Assembly (NCBI GenBank): GCA_015143735.1
Contig: VKHC01000401.1
Span: 1 to 12,505, forward strand
Source: Synura sp. LO234KE
Taxonomy: Eukaryota > Sar > Synurophyceae > Synurales > Mallomonadaceae
DNA length: 12,505 nucleotides
Direction: 5' to 3'
Part shown: in pieces, positions 1-7,479 of the stretch
Numbering within the stretch: position 1 is the stretch's first letter
How the letters are laid out: each line of letters begins with the position of its first letter
Made by a program: the position numbers and the translations under genes
The notes under the pieces: generated by a model
The model's database searches: none
The model's input: the letters and a program-made list of their open reading frames with translations, nothing else
What the model was told of the DNA's origin: nothing

Positions 1-88
1 AAATTTCAGAGCTGCTATTCGACTTTAATTCTCTTGGAAAATCGTGGCCTTACGATTTGCAAATTTCAAAAAAAGTGTTGTGTTTACT

Positions 89-1180
89 TTAGTGTTCCTG
101 AAGTGCGCGCACTATAGTTTTTGGTACACGGATGGCGAGCTTATCTGCTCCAGCATTCCCTTGGGCCAAGGGGTCGTCAGAGTTTGTGTGGGCCGGAGTC
201 CAAGAGGTTGAGATAGAATTGTCGCGCTTCACCTGGTCGAGGAGGGCATTGATGCGAGCCATGATGTGTTTGTTGGCGACCGGTTTGATGGCGAGGGTCG
301 CAAACAGTTGGACGCAATAGAAACTGTTGGAGACAATGTTGTAGCGCGGTGGGGAGGCTGGGTCGAAGGATTTGCGCCGCCTCCGGATCCAGTCCAGGGC
401 GTGATAGAAGGCGCTGAGTTCCCCCGCGTTGCTGGTGTCACGACGAGCACCTAGCCAGTCGCGTCCTGTAGGGGATGTAGAGACTGGTCTACATATTGCC
501 CGGGTCTCCCCTTTGCCCGGGAAAGTGATGTGAACTCCCCATCCTGCCGAGCCGTTTGGGAGAGCCGAGCCGTCAGTAAATATAAACGCAGAGGGCTCAG
601 CAAGCAGGGGATCTCCAGGGCCCGTGGACTTGGACGTGTAGTCCTCGGCTTACTTCCGTGTAGAAAAGCGCTTTACGTCCGAGAGAATGCCAATGGTATG
701 GGGCTTAGATTCCCTCCAGAAGGTGTATATGCCCGAAACGTGCCCAAGGCGAACTGCGTAGAAAACCGTGGGAGCTGAGGCCGTGACGATGCGACGCTTG
801 AGGCATCTCCGTCGTAAGGTTCTGAGAGTGGCCAGGTCTACTTCTGGTGTACTGGAAAGGGCTGTGTGGTAGGCCGCTTGCTGGCGAGCCGCCCAAAGGG
901 TGTCAATTCTGTGGACTAAGTGCTTGCTCAGAGCAAGGAGGCTCTCGCTCAGGGCAGCCACAGAGTCAGTAGAAAGGAGCACTTGATCAAGTTGGGTGAT
1001 CTGGGACGAGTTCCAGTTCCCCATGCATATGCGGTGCCCATCCACTTCTTGCACAAGACGGAGAACCGGGAAAAGGCGGCGGTCCAGATCAGTCAAGAGG
1101 GGGACTGTTAGCAGGAGATCATCAGACTCAGCTCTGCTTGACACAGGAGGGGATTCTGGCAAGAGCAAAAAGTGTGGTCA
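89..1180 (-). pseudogene. Ribonuclease H1-like protein, inactivated copy
   Basis: One reading frame runs from just after a TGA at 1178-1180 to a TAA at 89-91 and is interrupted only by a TAA at 650-652. Numbering codons from 1168, residues 136-178 match the RNase H1 hybrid-binding domain (also called the viroplasmin-type domain): FYAVRLGHVSGIYTFW, then a KRFSTRK segment. The nonsense codon sits where that family normally has Glu in a KSF-T-x-EEAE-like stretch. Residues 194-345 form the RNase H fold: TDGSA (D199), NAGELSA (E250), IVSNSFYC (N281 where the third catalytic Asp is expected), WTPAH (H328) and GNAGADKLA (D342). RNase H1 degrades the RNA strand of RNA:DNA hybrids. The first in-frame ATG is at 1022-1024; residues upstream of the binding domain are not recognised. 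With a stop and a D-to-N change at one catalytic site, this copy should be inactive. The family assignment is secure; whether it belonged to a mobile element is unknown. Confidence 0.85.
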
Positions 1181-1802
1181 TAGGTGTCGTCTGCTGCGGT
1201 CATACCGGAGGCGCAAAGCTTGCAGGTGAGGAGGGAATATTATGCTTGTTTTGTGAATATTATGCCTGGTGTATATACTATTCTCCTTCTACTACTCGCT
1301 GCTGTTCATATGTAATTTTTGTTCCCAGTGTATATATTGCCGACTTTGCTGAGTGTTTGCATAATTTGAAACACGCCTTGCAGGTCAGAATATATTTTTA
1401 TTCTCAACAGTATTAAATAGTATGAGCTTGAATTTTTTCGTCGAACGTGCTTTCTCGATTTAGGATATTATTCTTGAGTTAATTGAAGCATCTTTTCGAC
1501 TAATGTAATACTGTTCTAGTAATATTATGTTGATTGTACAGCAATAAAAGAAGCAGTCATTTAGGAGGCAGTTAGTCGAGCTATCAGTACGTAAGGTGGC
1601 AGATCGAGATTTTACAGCTATTGTAACTACACTAGGGAGGGAGGAGCACTAGGTTACCAAGGAGGTCACCACCAACACCATCTTGTCACTACTGGAGGAG
1701 AAGAAAACCCCACCTTCTACTACGGCATATACCACCACCCAGTCACCACCTACTAGATACTTGTGGGGAAATAGTTTTGAAAACGTGTTTTGTGCTACAT
1801 TG
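1181..1802. other. AT-rich stretch without a recognisable gene
   Basis: No convincing coding frame is seen. The first part is T-rich, with a possible AATAAA-type signal near 1543 and a purine tract (AGGGAGGGAGGAG) near 1634-1646. These features occur near long terminal repeats, but I found no matching second terminal repeat in the window. The direct repeat ATAGTTTTRAAAACGTGTT at 1771-1789 recurs at 2010-2028. Confidence 0.4.
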
Positions 1803-1850
1803 CCAAAACATATCTTAGTATTTTACTACACGGCTTCTGAAGAGTTTTGC
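1803..1850 (+). promoter_or_regulatory. Conserved AT-rich leader of the multicopy family, copy A1
   Basis: The segment around AGTATTTTACTACNCGGCT is shared with the reverse complement of 6033-6085 (nearly identical over about 40 bases) and, more diverged, with the reverse complement of 10395-10440. In each case it lies upstream of the same N-terminal coding trace. It could be a promoter or 5' untranslated region, or simply part of a longer repeat; function is inferred from position only. Confidence 0.5.
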
Positions 1851-2150
1851 CCATCTATGCAAAAGCTCAGGCGACGCAGCTCCCGACTTTTGGGTTGCAA
1901 AACCGGCTTCCTTCATCTTTCAAAAATAGTTACCGTGACGAGGAAAGGGACTCCAGTGTGTTTCCGTAGGCTTGTGATGTACCAGCTAGCTAACTCAATC
2001 CATACAGAGATAGTTTTAAAAACGTGTTGTGGTTTTTGACACCAGCTTTATCTAACAATTTTTCCACTCCAGTTCTGAGAGGTTTCAACTCAAAATTTTC
2101 TTATAAGTTATTCATTGTATTTAAGTCCTTAAAATTACGGTCGCGAAAGA
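1851..2150 (+). pseudogene. Multicopy NPxRD family, copy A1 (N-terminal remnant)
   Basis: A segment near 1874-1886 (GCTCCCGACTTT) matches the 5' region of the minus-strand copy at 4997-5949. From 1919 the frame reads a decayed version of residues 10-45 of that copy: SYRDEERDS, then a stop, then VPAS, a stop, and LNPYRDSF at 1994-2017. These align with DSDSQVERNP, VLQAS and LNPDRDKI. Homology fades after about 2100. At least two in-frame stops mark it as dead. The protein family itself is not recognised; the match is internal to this window. Confidence 0.6.
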
Positions 2151-2778
2151 TGCGGAAATCATCACTTCCAAAAATTTTGGAAAGCGCAACTCAAAACCAA
2201 AACGAAACCCATCCAACATTTGGTTACCTCTCCAGCAGATGGAGATCCAGTTTTCTTAAGGGCTTGGTCTGTACATGCCAGCCAAGTCAACCCAGAACGG
2301 GAAAAAGTTACTATTTTTGGTGAAAACGAATTCCGCAATCAGAACCTGAATTTGACTCCGCCAGATGAACAGTTGTTTCATTTTGGGGAACTTGATCCCA
2401 CTCATGAGTCTTCATACCAATATTCCTGAGGATGAAAGCGAGTACCAGACATCCCTTCAGAGAGTACTTGCTGAGTCTTCAGTTTCCGTCGTTTGGAAGA
2501 TCCACGGTCCCAGTCGTGCGACGCTCTTGACTGGTGCATGGAATCAAAGAAATGAAGCAGACTTTCAATCTTATCTGCAACGAGTTCTTGCCCTCAGTTC
2601 CCATTCCAGCGAGAAACAAGAATCCTCGATTACCGTGGTCGAGAATAAGCTCAAGTTCACTCTGGACATTTATCTCCATCCCATCCCATCATGCGTTTCC
2701 GCTTGCATCACCATCTTTAAAATTTTCAGAGAGTCTTGTGGTTTCGCCGCCGCAATCGGCATATCTGGCTCCACGTGA
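2150..2778 (+). pseudogene. Multicopy NPxRD family, copy A2
   Basis: An ATG at 2150 begins a Gln/Asn-rich stretch (ILESATQNQNETHPT). A shift then leads into the frame 2220-2429, which holds VHASQVNPEREKVTIFG and LFHFGELDPT. These align with VLQASGKLNPDRDKIYKFSG and FRFGSCGNFTP of the copy at 4997-5949. A second shift near 2430 leads to the frame ending at 2778, with two similar segments 40 codons apart: DESEYQTSLQRVLAESS and NEADFQSYLQRVLALSS. The start and the continuation of homology past 2680 are uncertain. Two frameshifts make it a pseudogene. It lies directly behind A1, so A1 and A2 may be tandem copies or one rearranged copy. Confidence 0.5.
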
Positions 2779-3241
2779 CGAGGCAGTGGAGGTCCAGTAC
2801 ATCGCCTCGATTTAAAATCATGCCAAATGACTTCATGCACAAGCACAGCTCACCCCCGTGATCTGGACAGCCAAGACTACCAATCTTGGTCACTCGGAGG
2901 CGATCTATTGTCGCCACGCTCACCTGCGCCCCGACGCACGCCACCGTAGGCAGTGGCGTGCTATTGACAAAAGACACCTTAGTTAAGCGCATTCTTCACG
3001 CTCTCAAGATTGCAGGGATAGGCCCCGTGTGCCTTTCCCAACAGTATGAGACTTAGCAGGAAAGCTCAAACAAGGTCATCTATGTGCATGGTAGTTGGCG
3101 CAGCAGCTTTCACTTCACGATTCCCGTCTCATCCGCTCTGCGACCAGGAATTCTGCAGTCTTGAGGTACGGTTATGTCCGGCTGCACTTCTCATGCAAGT
3201 CCGGGCAGAATCTCTGGCGTATACCTTCTCGTCCTGGCCGG
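2779..3241. other. Intergenic stretch, no secure gene
   Basis: Base composition becomes more GC-rich from about 2850. On the plus strand near 2869-2890 a short reading (DSQDYQSWS) loosely resembles the acidic DEYQSSW segment of the copy at 4997-5949, so remnants of copy A2 may continue here. The minus strand carries an 88-codon frame (2726-2992) that I could not assign. Confidence 0.3.
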
Positions 3242-3724
3242 ATGATAGGAAAGCACCATCTCAAGAACCTCACGGAACTGGCAGCGGGCACCTCGCGCTA
3301 TTTCCGGGGTTGGTTGGGGCATTTTTCCTCGGAGCAGAATGTATTAATTTACCGGATCTTTGAGGACTATCACACTAATCCTTGGGAGCGAGTAATCGAT
3401 CCTTTGTGGAAGGCAATCATTGAGCACGTGGAGGACGCATGGTTGTTGTCGCGCTCCGCTACTGTCTTCGATCACCCTGAAATCATACGGCATGTGGAGG
3501 CGGCTTGGTGCACTGGATACGCTTGTCAGGAAATGGACCCCAGCGCAGAGCGTACTTTTTACTCCGGTCGTGACGCCAGCCAAAACACCCCACCCACGGG
3601 TGGAACAAGAGTGTCATCGGCACGCTTCGTGCAACGAGCCCTCTCCAAGCCTCTCCACCCTCTATCCGAGTGCCACGACGGACGCCCCAGTGTGGCAAGC
3701 GGAGACCTCACGACGCTAACATAG
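3242..3724 (+). CDS. Hypothetical protein with paired HVExAW motifs
   Basis: From the first in-frame ATG (3242) the frame gives 160 codons to a TAG at 3722-3724; it is open further upstream to 3095 but without another ATG. The product is rich in Trp and His and holds two similar segments 22 residues apart: AIIEHVEDAW and EIIRHVEAAW, followed by CQEMDP. The open frame at 6250-6618 has HIEDTW, CQERMDP and DHVAGAW. The shared motif order suggests both derive from one protein family, which I do not recognise. There is no signal peptide or membrane segment. The last third (Pro/Ser/Arg-rich) may be noise. It could be an exon or the remnant of an element rather than a working gene. Confidence 0.4.
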   Translation: MIGKHHLKNLTELAAGTSRYFRGWLGHFSSEQNVLIYRIFEDYHTNPWERVIDPLWKAIIEHVEDAWLLSRSATVFDHPEIIRHVEAAWCTGYACQEMDPSAERTFYSGRDASQNTPPTGGTRVSSARFVQRALSKPLHPLSECHDGRPSVASGDLTTLT

Positions 3725-4110
3725 TGGTGGATGTGTCCCAACACAATTCATTTGCTTTTCTCTCGTTTATTGGCGCGCGTTCGGAAAAGGCGCTTCTCGT
3801 CTTCTCCTAGAGCACGTTAGTTTGCTAGTAGACTCTCTAGCTTTCACTCCAGTGTTTGTGCTCCCCTGCCTGGAGTTACCTTTTCGGGTGCGGCTTTTGG
3901 CTCGCGACGCGTCCCCTTTCACCTCGTTGGGGACATCGTTGCATACTAACCCTCCGCGGGGGAGGAATTTCCCCGCCCTCGGGCGTGCGGTCTTCTCTCC
4001 CTGCCCCTACTTGGTCACGGGACTTGCCCTTTCGGCACATAGGGGATAGTTATTTAACTTAGCAAGGGATGTGTTGGTGTTGGTTTCACCCTGTTTCCAC
4101 CATTCTCTGA
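3725..4110. other. GC-rich stretch without a recognisable gene
   Basis: This is the most GC-rich part of the window, ending near 4050 where AT-rich sequence resumes. It has short self-complementary runs: CCTCC...GGAGG at 3951-3965, and GCGGGG...CCCCGC at about 3956-3975. Two overlapping open frames of about 70 codons exist, but neither shows a motif. Confidence 0.35.
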
Positions 4111-4702
4111 GTAAATAACAACTGATTTTCGGCAAATCCATACAGAGATAACATTTATTCCTTTTCTGATCACTCGGCTCCAAAGCTGAATTTCAGTCAA
4201 TTCAATCTTCGCGAACAATTTAGGTTTGAAGCACAAGAATTTCACTCCTAATCTTAATTATTCGGAAAATTGCGGTGGCAAAAGTACTACGATATCCTGT
4301 TTGCCAACCTTAACCTCGCCAGGGCTCCAGTTTGGCAAAAAACAACTCCAGCTCTCAATCTTGTTTTGCTCTTCAGATTTAAAGAGATCCACACCAAGCA
4401 GGAAGCTCAAGCTGGAAAATTTATTATGGTAAATCAAGGGAAAATCTAAGCTTCGATCTATTCCCTTTTCCTGACAGACTCTAAATAGGAACCAGATGGT
4501 ATGTCTAGAGGACGTCACCACTCCAACATCTGGAAATCTTATCTGGTGGGCTTTGGAATTGCCGAGCAGCATTATTACCGCATTACAAAAAGGATCGCCC
4601 CATCTAACCTTCAACATACGAAACAAAGTTACCGCTCCTACTAAGCTAGGCTCTCCCCGCCTAGCAAGATGGGCTGGAACAGCGGGAACCAAAGCGCGTT
4701 GA
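4111..4702 (+). pseudogene. Multicopy NPxRD family, copy B
   Basis: From 4135 one frame reads NPYRDNIYSFS and then EQFRFEAQEF before a TAA at 4249-4251. The homology continues in the frame from 4226 with NFTPNLNYSENCGG, LPTLTSPGLQFG and LSILFCSSDLKRS, matching NFTPNRNFLQDCVG, LLTSTSSGVPLG and ISILFRSSNLERS of the copy at 4997-5949. After stops at 4430-4432 and near 4469, the same frame continues with TPTSGNLIWWALEL and SPHLTFNIRNK to 4702. This aligns with APSTGDIIQFRFST and SAAGLNFSVLYQ of the minus-strand copy. The N-terminus and the leader are not seen, so it is 5' truncated or rearranged. There is one frameshift and at least two stops. Function is unknown; a capsid or Gag-like structural protein is only a guess. 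Confidence 0.6.
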
Positions 4703-4748
4703 CTACGGTATCCCAAGGGACTGGACAAATTCTTTTAATGTAATTGCA

Positions 4749-4937
4749 TTGGGTAAGGGAGAAGATCCCGAGCCGACCTCGGAAGGAGTGACTGCCGTCA
4801 CAACGCAAAATTTGACGGAGGTTCAGGTCGATTCCGCGCCGGTCGTGGTTTCCTCAAATTTCTTCGGCGCGTTGAGTTGTCGGACAAATGCGAAGTTCAA
4901 GCGCGGTAAAGAGCTTCGAAAGGGTTTTTTCAATTAG
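4749..4937 (+). CDS. Short open frame downstream of copy B, possibly its 3' remnant
   Basis: The frame opens without an ATG (its first codon is TTG) and runs 62 codons to a TAG. It starts acidic (GEDPEPTSEG), has a hydrophobic middle (APVVVSSNFFGAL) and ends basic (KFKRGKELRKG). Its place after copy B matches where the related copies carry an acidic segment followed by a short hydrophobic motif, but the residues do not align clearly. It is listed because it reads like coding sequence; it is not a proven gene. Confidence 0.25.
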   Translation: MGKGEDPEPTSEGVTAVTTQNLTEVQVDSAPVVVSSNFFGALSCRTNAKFKRGKELRKGFFN

Positions 4938-4996
4938 GACATAGCATAGCCATCCCCTGCACATATAGTACGCACCGCGCAGCATCGCGCTGCTGA

Positions 4997-5949
4997 TCAA
5001 ATCGATGAGCCATCCCTATGGGCGAGATCAGGAATGTGCAATCCGAATACAATTTTCTCAATTAAGTCTACGATACTAAGAACGCTTCTCATTGCCTGTG
5101 AACGTCAGAAGAAAGGCGTTGATTTTGGCAGCTCCGCGCGCTCAAAGTTACGGAGTTGTGCTTTCCACGACGATTGATATTCGTCAACACTGGAATCAGA
5201 CTCGTATTCCCCATCGCGGCTTCAGAATGAATCGCATTCGACGGGGACAGAGTATTCTGATTTGCCCCTAATAGAAAGGCTGGTATAGTACAGAGAAGTT
5301 GAGACCTGCAGCAGAGCTGTTACCGGGCAGAAATGCCGGAAAATTAGAGGTGGAGAAACGAAATTGAATGATGTCCCCAGTCGAGGGCGCTTGTGCTCTA
5401 AGTCTAAATTGTTGCACAAAATGTGTTGAGCGAAATCCAGTTAAAGATTAGTCAATGCTGATGCAAAATCTTGGGTAGATTCGATGCTTCCACCTGTGCC
5501 AGGGACAAAAATAGAGCGAAGCCCAGATTTGCCCGTTGATTTGCAAAGGTAAATATTCCAGCTTGAGGTACCTTCTTCCTTGATCTTTCTAAATTGGAAG
5601 AGCGGAACAGGATTGAGATGGGAGTGCTATCGCCTAACGGAACACCTGACGAGGTGGAAGTTAATAAATGGGATACCACAGGATTTTCGCCAACGCAATC
5701 TTGCAAAAAATTACGATTTGGAGTAAAATTCCCGCAGGATCCAAACCTAAATTCACTCGGAATATTGCCTTGGTCTAAAGTCGGTTCCGGGAGCGGTTGT
5801 CCAGAAAACTTATAAATTTTATCTCTGTCAGGATTGAGTTTGCCAGAGGCCTGAAGTACCTTCGCCTTAGGAAACGCCCTTCTTGGATTCCTTTCTACTT
5901 GACTGTCACTATCTTGGATAGGTTGGTTTTGCTGTTCACGATTTTTCAT
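4997..5949 (-). pseudogene. Multicopy NPxRD family, copy C (most complete)
   Basis: From ATG 5947-5949 the first frame gives 165 residues ending at 5452: a Gln-rich start (MKNREQQNQPIQDSDSQVER), VLQASGKLNPDRDKIYKFSG at 31-50, FRFGSCGNFTPN at 67-78 and ISILFRSSNLERS at 111-123. Coding-like sequence continues in a second frame (5447-5268) with APSTGDIIQFRFST and SAAGLNFSVLYQ. A third frame runs from about 5419, with TGA codons at 5222-5224, 5105-5107 and 4997-4999. It carries GEYESDSSVDEYQSSW and LIEKIVFGLHIPDLAH. At least two frameshifts and two internal stops make it non-functional. Every block has a counterpart in copy B or copy D, which supports one ancestral protein of roughly 300 residues. 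I recognise no known domain. It faces copy B tail to tail. Confidence 0.65.
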
Positions 5950-6032
5950 CGTGCAGCATACGCTTAAAGTCGGGAGCAGTGTCGGCAACGTTTACTAGAT
6001 TACAAAAATTTAGCGGACTTTAGGCAAAATCT

Positions 6033-6085
6033 GAAGCAAAACTACGCAGAAGCCGAGTAGTAAAATACTAGATATATTTTTAAAA
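6033..6085 (-). promoter_or_regulatory. Conserved AT-rich leader of the multicopy family, copy C
   Basis: The reverse complement reads TATATCTAGTATTTTACTAC followed by TCGGCTTCTGCGTAGTTTTG. It is nearly identical to 1809-1850 and recognisably related to the reverse complement of 10395-10440. It lies about 85-135 bases upstream of the copy C ATG at 5949. The placement suggests a promoter or 5' leader retained in several copies, although shared ancestry of the whole repeat explains it equally well. Confidence 0.5.
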
Positions 6086-6249
6086 CTCGCCCCGAATATT
6101 TACCTTTGGGGAGTCTAGGAATGCCAAATTTAAATCAAATAAGAAATATTGGGGCTTTAATCAACACCAGCTCAATAATGTTAACAGAGGCGCAGATATT
6201 GCCATTGAGTGTAGTTTTTGATATTTTACCCGACTACAATCGATTCTGA

Positions 6250-6618
6250 GGGTGTTTTAGCCAGCCTAACGCTACCATTCTCACAGCCACACAATTCCGA
6301 CATCGCTACTCTCCATCGCCAAAGAGCCAGGGCAGCACTCACGCAGCATGTTTGGATAATTCGCTCAACCAGGTATGGATAAATGGTTTGTTCAAGAGTC
6401 CTGATGAGAGACGATGCATAGAGTGTAATTATTTACGTTGTGGAGTCATTCTTTGGCATATAGAGGATACTTGGCGGGCAGGCAATACATGTCAAGAGAG
6501 GATGGATCCTCTCGCTTCTTATCGTTATTATGATCACGTCGCCGGTGCCTGGTTGTCCCTGAGCCCCGTAAGCGTTATCACTTCAGCTTTCCGGTACCGA
6601 TTTACCGGCCTACGATGA
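6250..6618 (+). CDS. Open frame related to the HVExAW protein at 3242-3724
   Basis: The frame is open for 122 codons after a TGA at 6247-6249 and ends in TGA at 6616-6618. The only in-frame ATG comes late, within CQERMDP, so if it is translated it is probably an exon or a fragment. It contains CIECNYLRCGVILWHIEDTW, then NTCQERMDPLA and YYDHVAGAWLS. The two His-Val/Ile-x-x-x-Trp motifs are 25 residues apart, against 22 in the frame at 3242-3724, where CQEMDP also occurs. The C-x-x-C and nearby Cys could bind metal, but this is not established. The product is unrecognised. Confidence 0.35.
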   Translation, partial: GCFSQPNATILTATQFRHRYSPSPKSQGSTHAACLDNSLNQVWINGLFKSPDERRCIECNYLRCGVILWHIEDTWRAGNTCQERMDPLASYRYYDHVAGAWLSLSPVSVITSAFRYRFTGLR

Positions 6619-6728
6619 CCACATCCCAAGTCCTCCTGACACCAAAAATGCCTTTCAATCACTCCAATATGATTTCACTCGATGCTGAAGTGAATCAAAA
6701 GGTTTGTAGCTCATGGTTTAATTGTGTA

Positions 6729-6742
6729 TGTACGTACGTACA
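6729..6742. repeat. 14-bp perfect palindrome
   Basis: TGTACGTACGTACA is its own reverse complement and sits inside a (TACG)n-like run just before the 182-bp tandem repeat. It may be only a microsatellite. Confidence 0.6.
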
Positions 6743-6787
6743 CATCAACTTATTGCACCACAGAACTCCTGAACGCGATCATTATAT

Positions 6788-7255
6788 ATTGACTACTACA
6801 GCTAATTCAATGCAGCCTAGCTAGAGCTACGTCGTAATATAAGTATCTCTACCTAACTCCATGTTTTCCAGATAATTTAAGTGAAAACACGTACTTACTA
6901 GTACAAAAACACGATTTTACTCGCATAAAATGTATAAAATGACATCACGAGTGAACAAAATCGTGAAATAATGACTGCTATGGCATATTCAATGCAGCCT
7001 AACTAGGGCTACGTCGTAATGTTAGCATCTCTACCTAACTCCATGTTTTCCAGATATTTTGAATCAAAACACGTTCTTACTAGTACAAGAACACGATTTT
7101 ACTCGTATAAAATGTATAAAATGACATCAAGAGTGAACAAAATCGCTAAGTAGTGACTACTATGGCATATTCAATGCAGCCTAGCTAAGACTACGTCATA
7201 ATATAAGTATCTCCACCTAACTCCATGTTTTCCAGATATTTTGACCAAAAATGCG
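6788..7255. repeat. 182-bp tandem repeat, about 2.5 units
   Basis: The anchor ATTCAATGCAGCCTA starts at 6805, 6987 and 7169, giving an exact period of 182 in both intervals. Units 1 and 2 are complete and mostly identical; unit 3 diverges after about 7243. The match begins near 6788, before the first anchor. Each complete unit holds ACTCCATGTTTTCCAGATA, an ACTAGTAC core, and an inverted repeat. The unchanged period with scattered substitutions points to unequal exchange or slippage of a long unit, as in minisatellites or satellites. Confidence 0.9.
6910..6965. repeat. Imperfect inverted repeat in tandem unit 1
   Basis: CACGATTTTACTCG at 6910-6923 pairs with CGAGTGAACAAAATCGTG at 6948-6965, leaving a four-base GAAC bulge on one side. 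The intervening 24 bases contain two ATAAAATG copies. The equivalent in unit 2 lies at 7092-7147, with a few mismatches in the right arm. A folded RNA or cruciform is possible; there is no evidence of expression. Confidence 0.6.
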
Positions 7256-7479
7256 TTCTTGACTTAACTGCTGAACTCAAAGCACTGATTCTCTCAACCA
7301 CTATATACCCTGTGCCGATGGGAAAAGTCGAAATAAGTGGTTATAAAACGAAGAATACTCGTAGCAGGACAAAATATCTGTCCTCACAAGGCTGCTCCCT
7401 AAATGCGATGCCCTTTAAGGAGAGCGAGCGGGCACTGATGATAGGAAGAGAAAAATCGTTTTATCTTGTGAGGGGCTGA
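7225..7479 (+). CDS. Hypothetical 84-codon open frame starting in tandem unit 3
   Basis: The ATG lies in the MFSRYF reading common to the tandem units. In unit 2 this ATG opens a 37-codon frame, in unit 1 it hits a stop after four codons, and here it leads out of the repeat into unique sequence. The product is hydrophilic and basic with no motif I recognise. It is probably a chance frame. Confidence 0.15.
   Translation: MFSRYFDQKCVLDLTAELKALILSTTIYPVPMGKVEISGYKTKNTRSRTKYLSSQGCSLNAMPFKESERALMIGREKSFYLVRG

Noticed and set aside
132-454. Plus-strand open frames at the start of the window
   Set aside because: They are shadows of the minus-strand RNase H domain, whose motifs are clear.
1200-1700. 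Long terminal repeat suggested by AT-rich sequence, an AATAAA signal and a purine tract
   Set aside because: No matching second repeat, primer-binding site or target duplication was found.
2726-2992. Minus-strand frame with VACVGAQVSVAT, similar to an aspartic protease D-[ST]-GA segment
   Set aside because: The catalytic Asp is absent (CVG in place of D-[ST]-G), no second protease motif follows, and the frame overlaps the end of copy A2. Too weak to annotate.
4645-4665. GCTAGG...CCTAGC 6-bp hairpin in copy B
   Set aside because: Short stem with a 9-base loop; such hairpins are expected by chance in a window of this size.
4258-4728. 156-codon minus-strand open frame
   Set aside because: It lies opposite copy B, whose plus-strand readings align with copy C in several blocks. 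The minus reading has no counterpart in the other copies and starts with TTG.
6200-6262. Possible fourth leader: GATATTTTACCCGACTAC... upstream of the open frame at 6250
   Set aside because: It resembles the conserved leader only when several gaps are allowed; a gap-free match is lacking.
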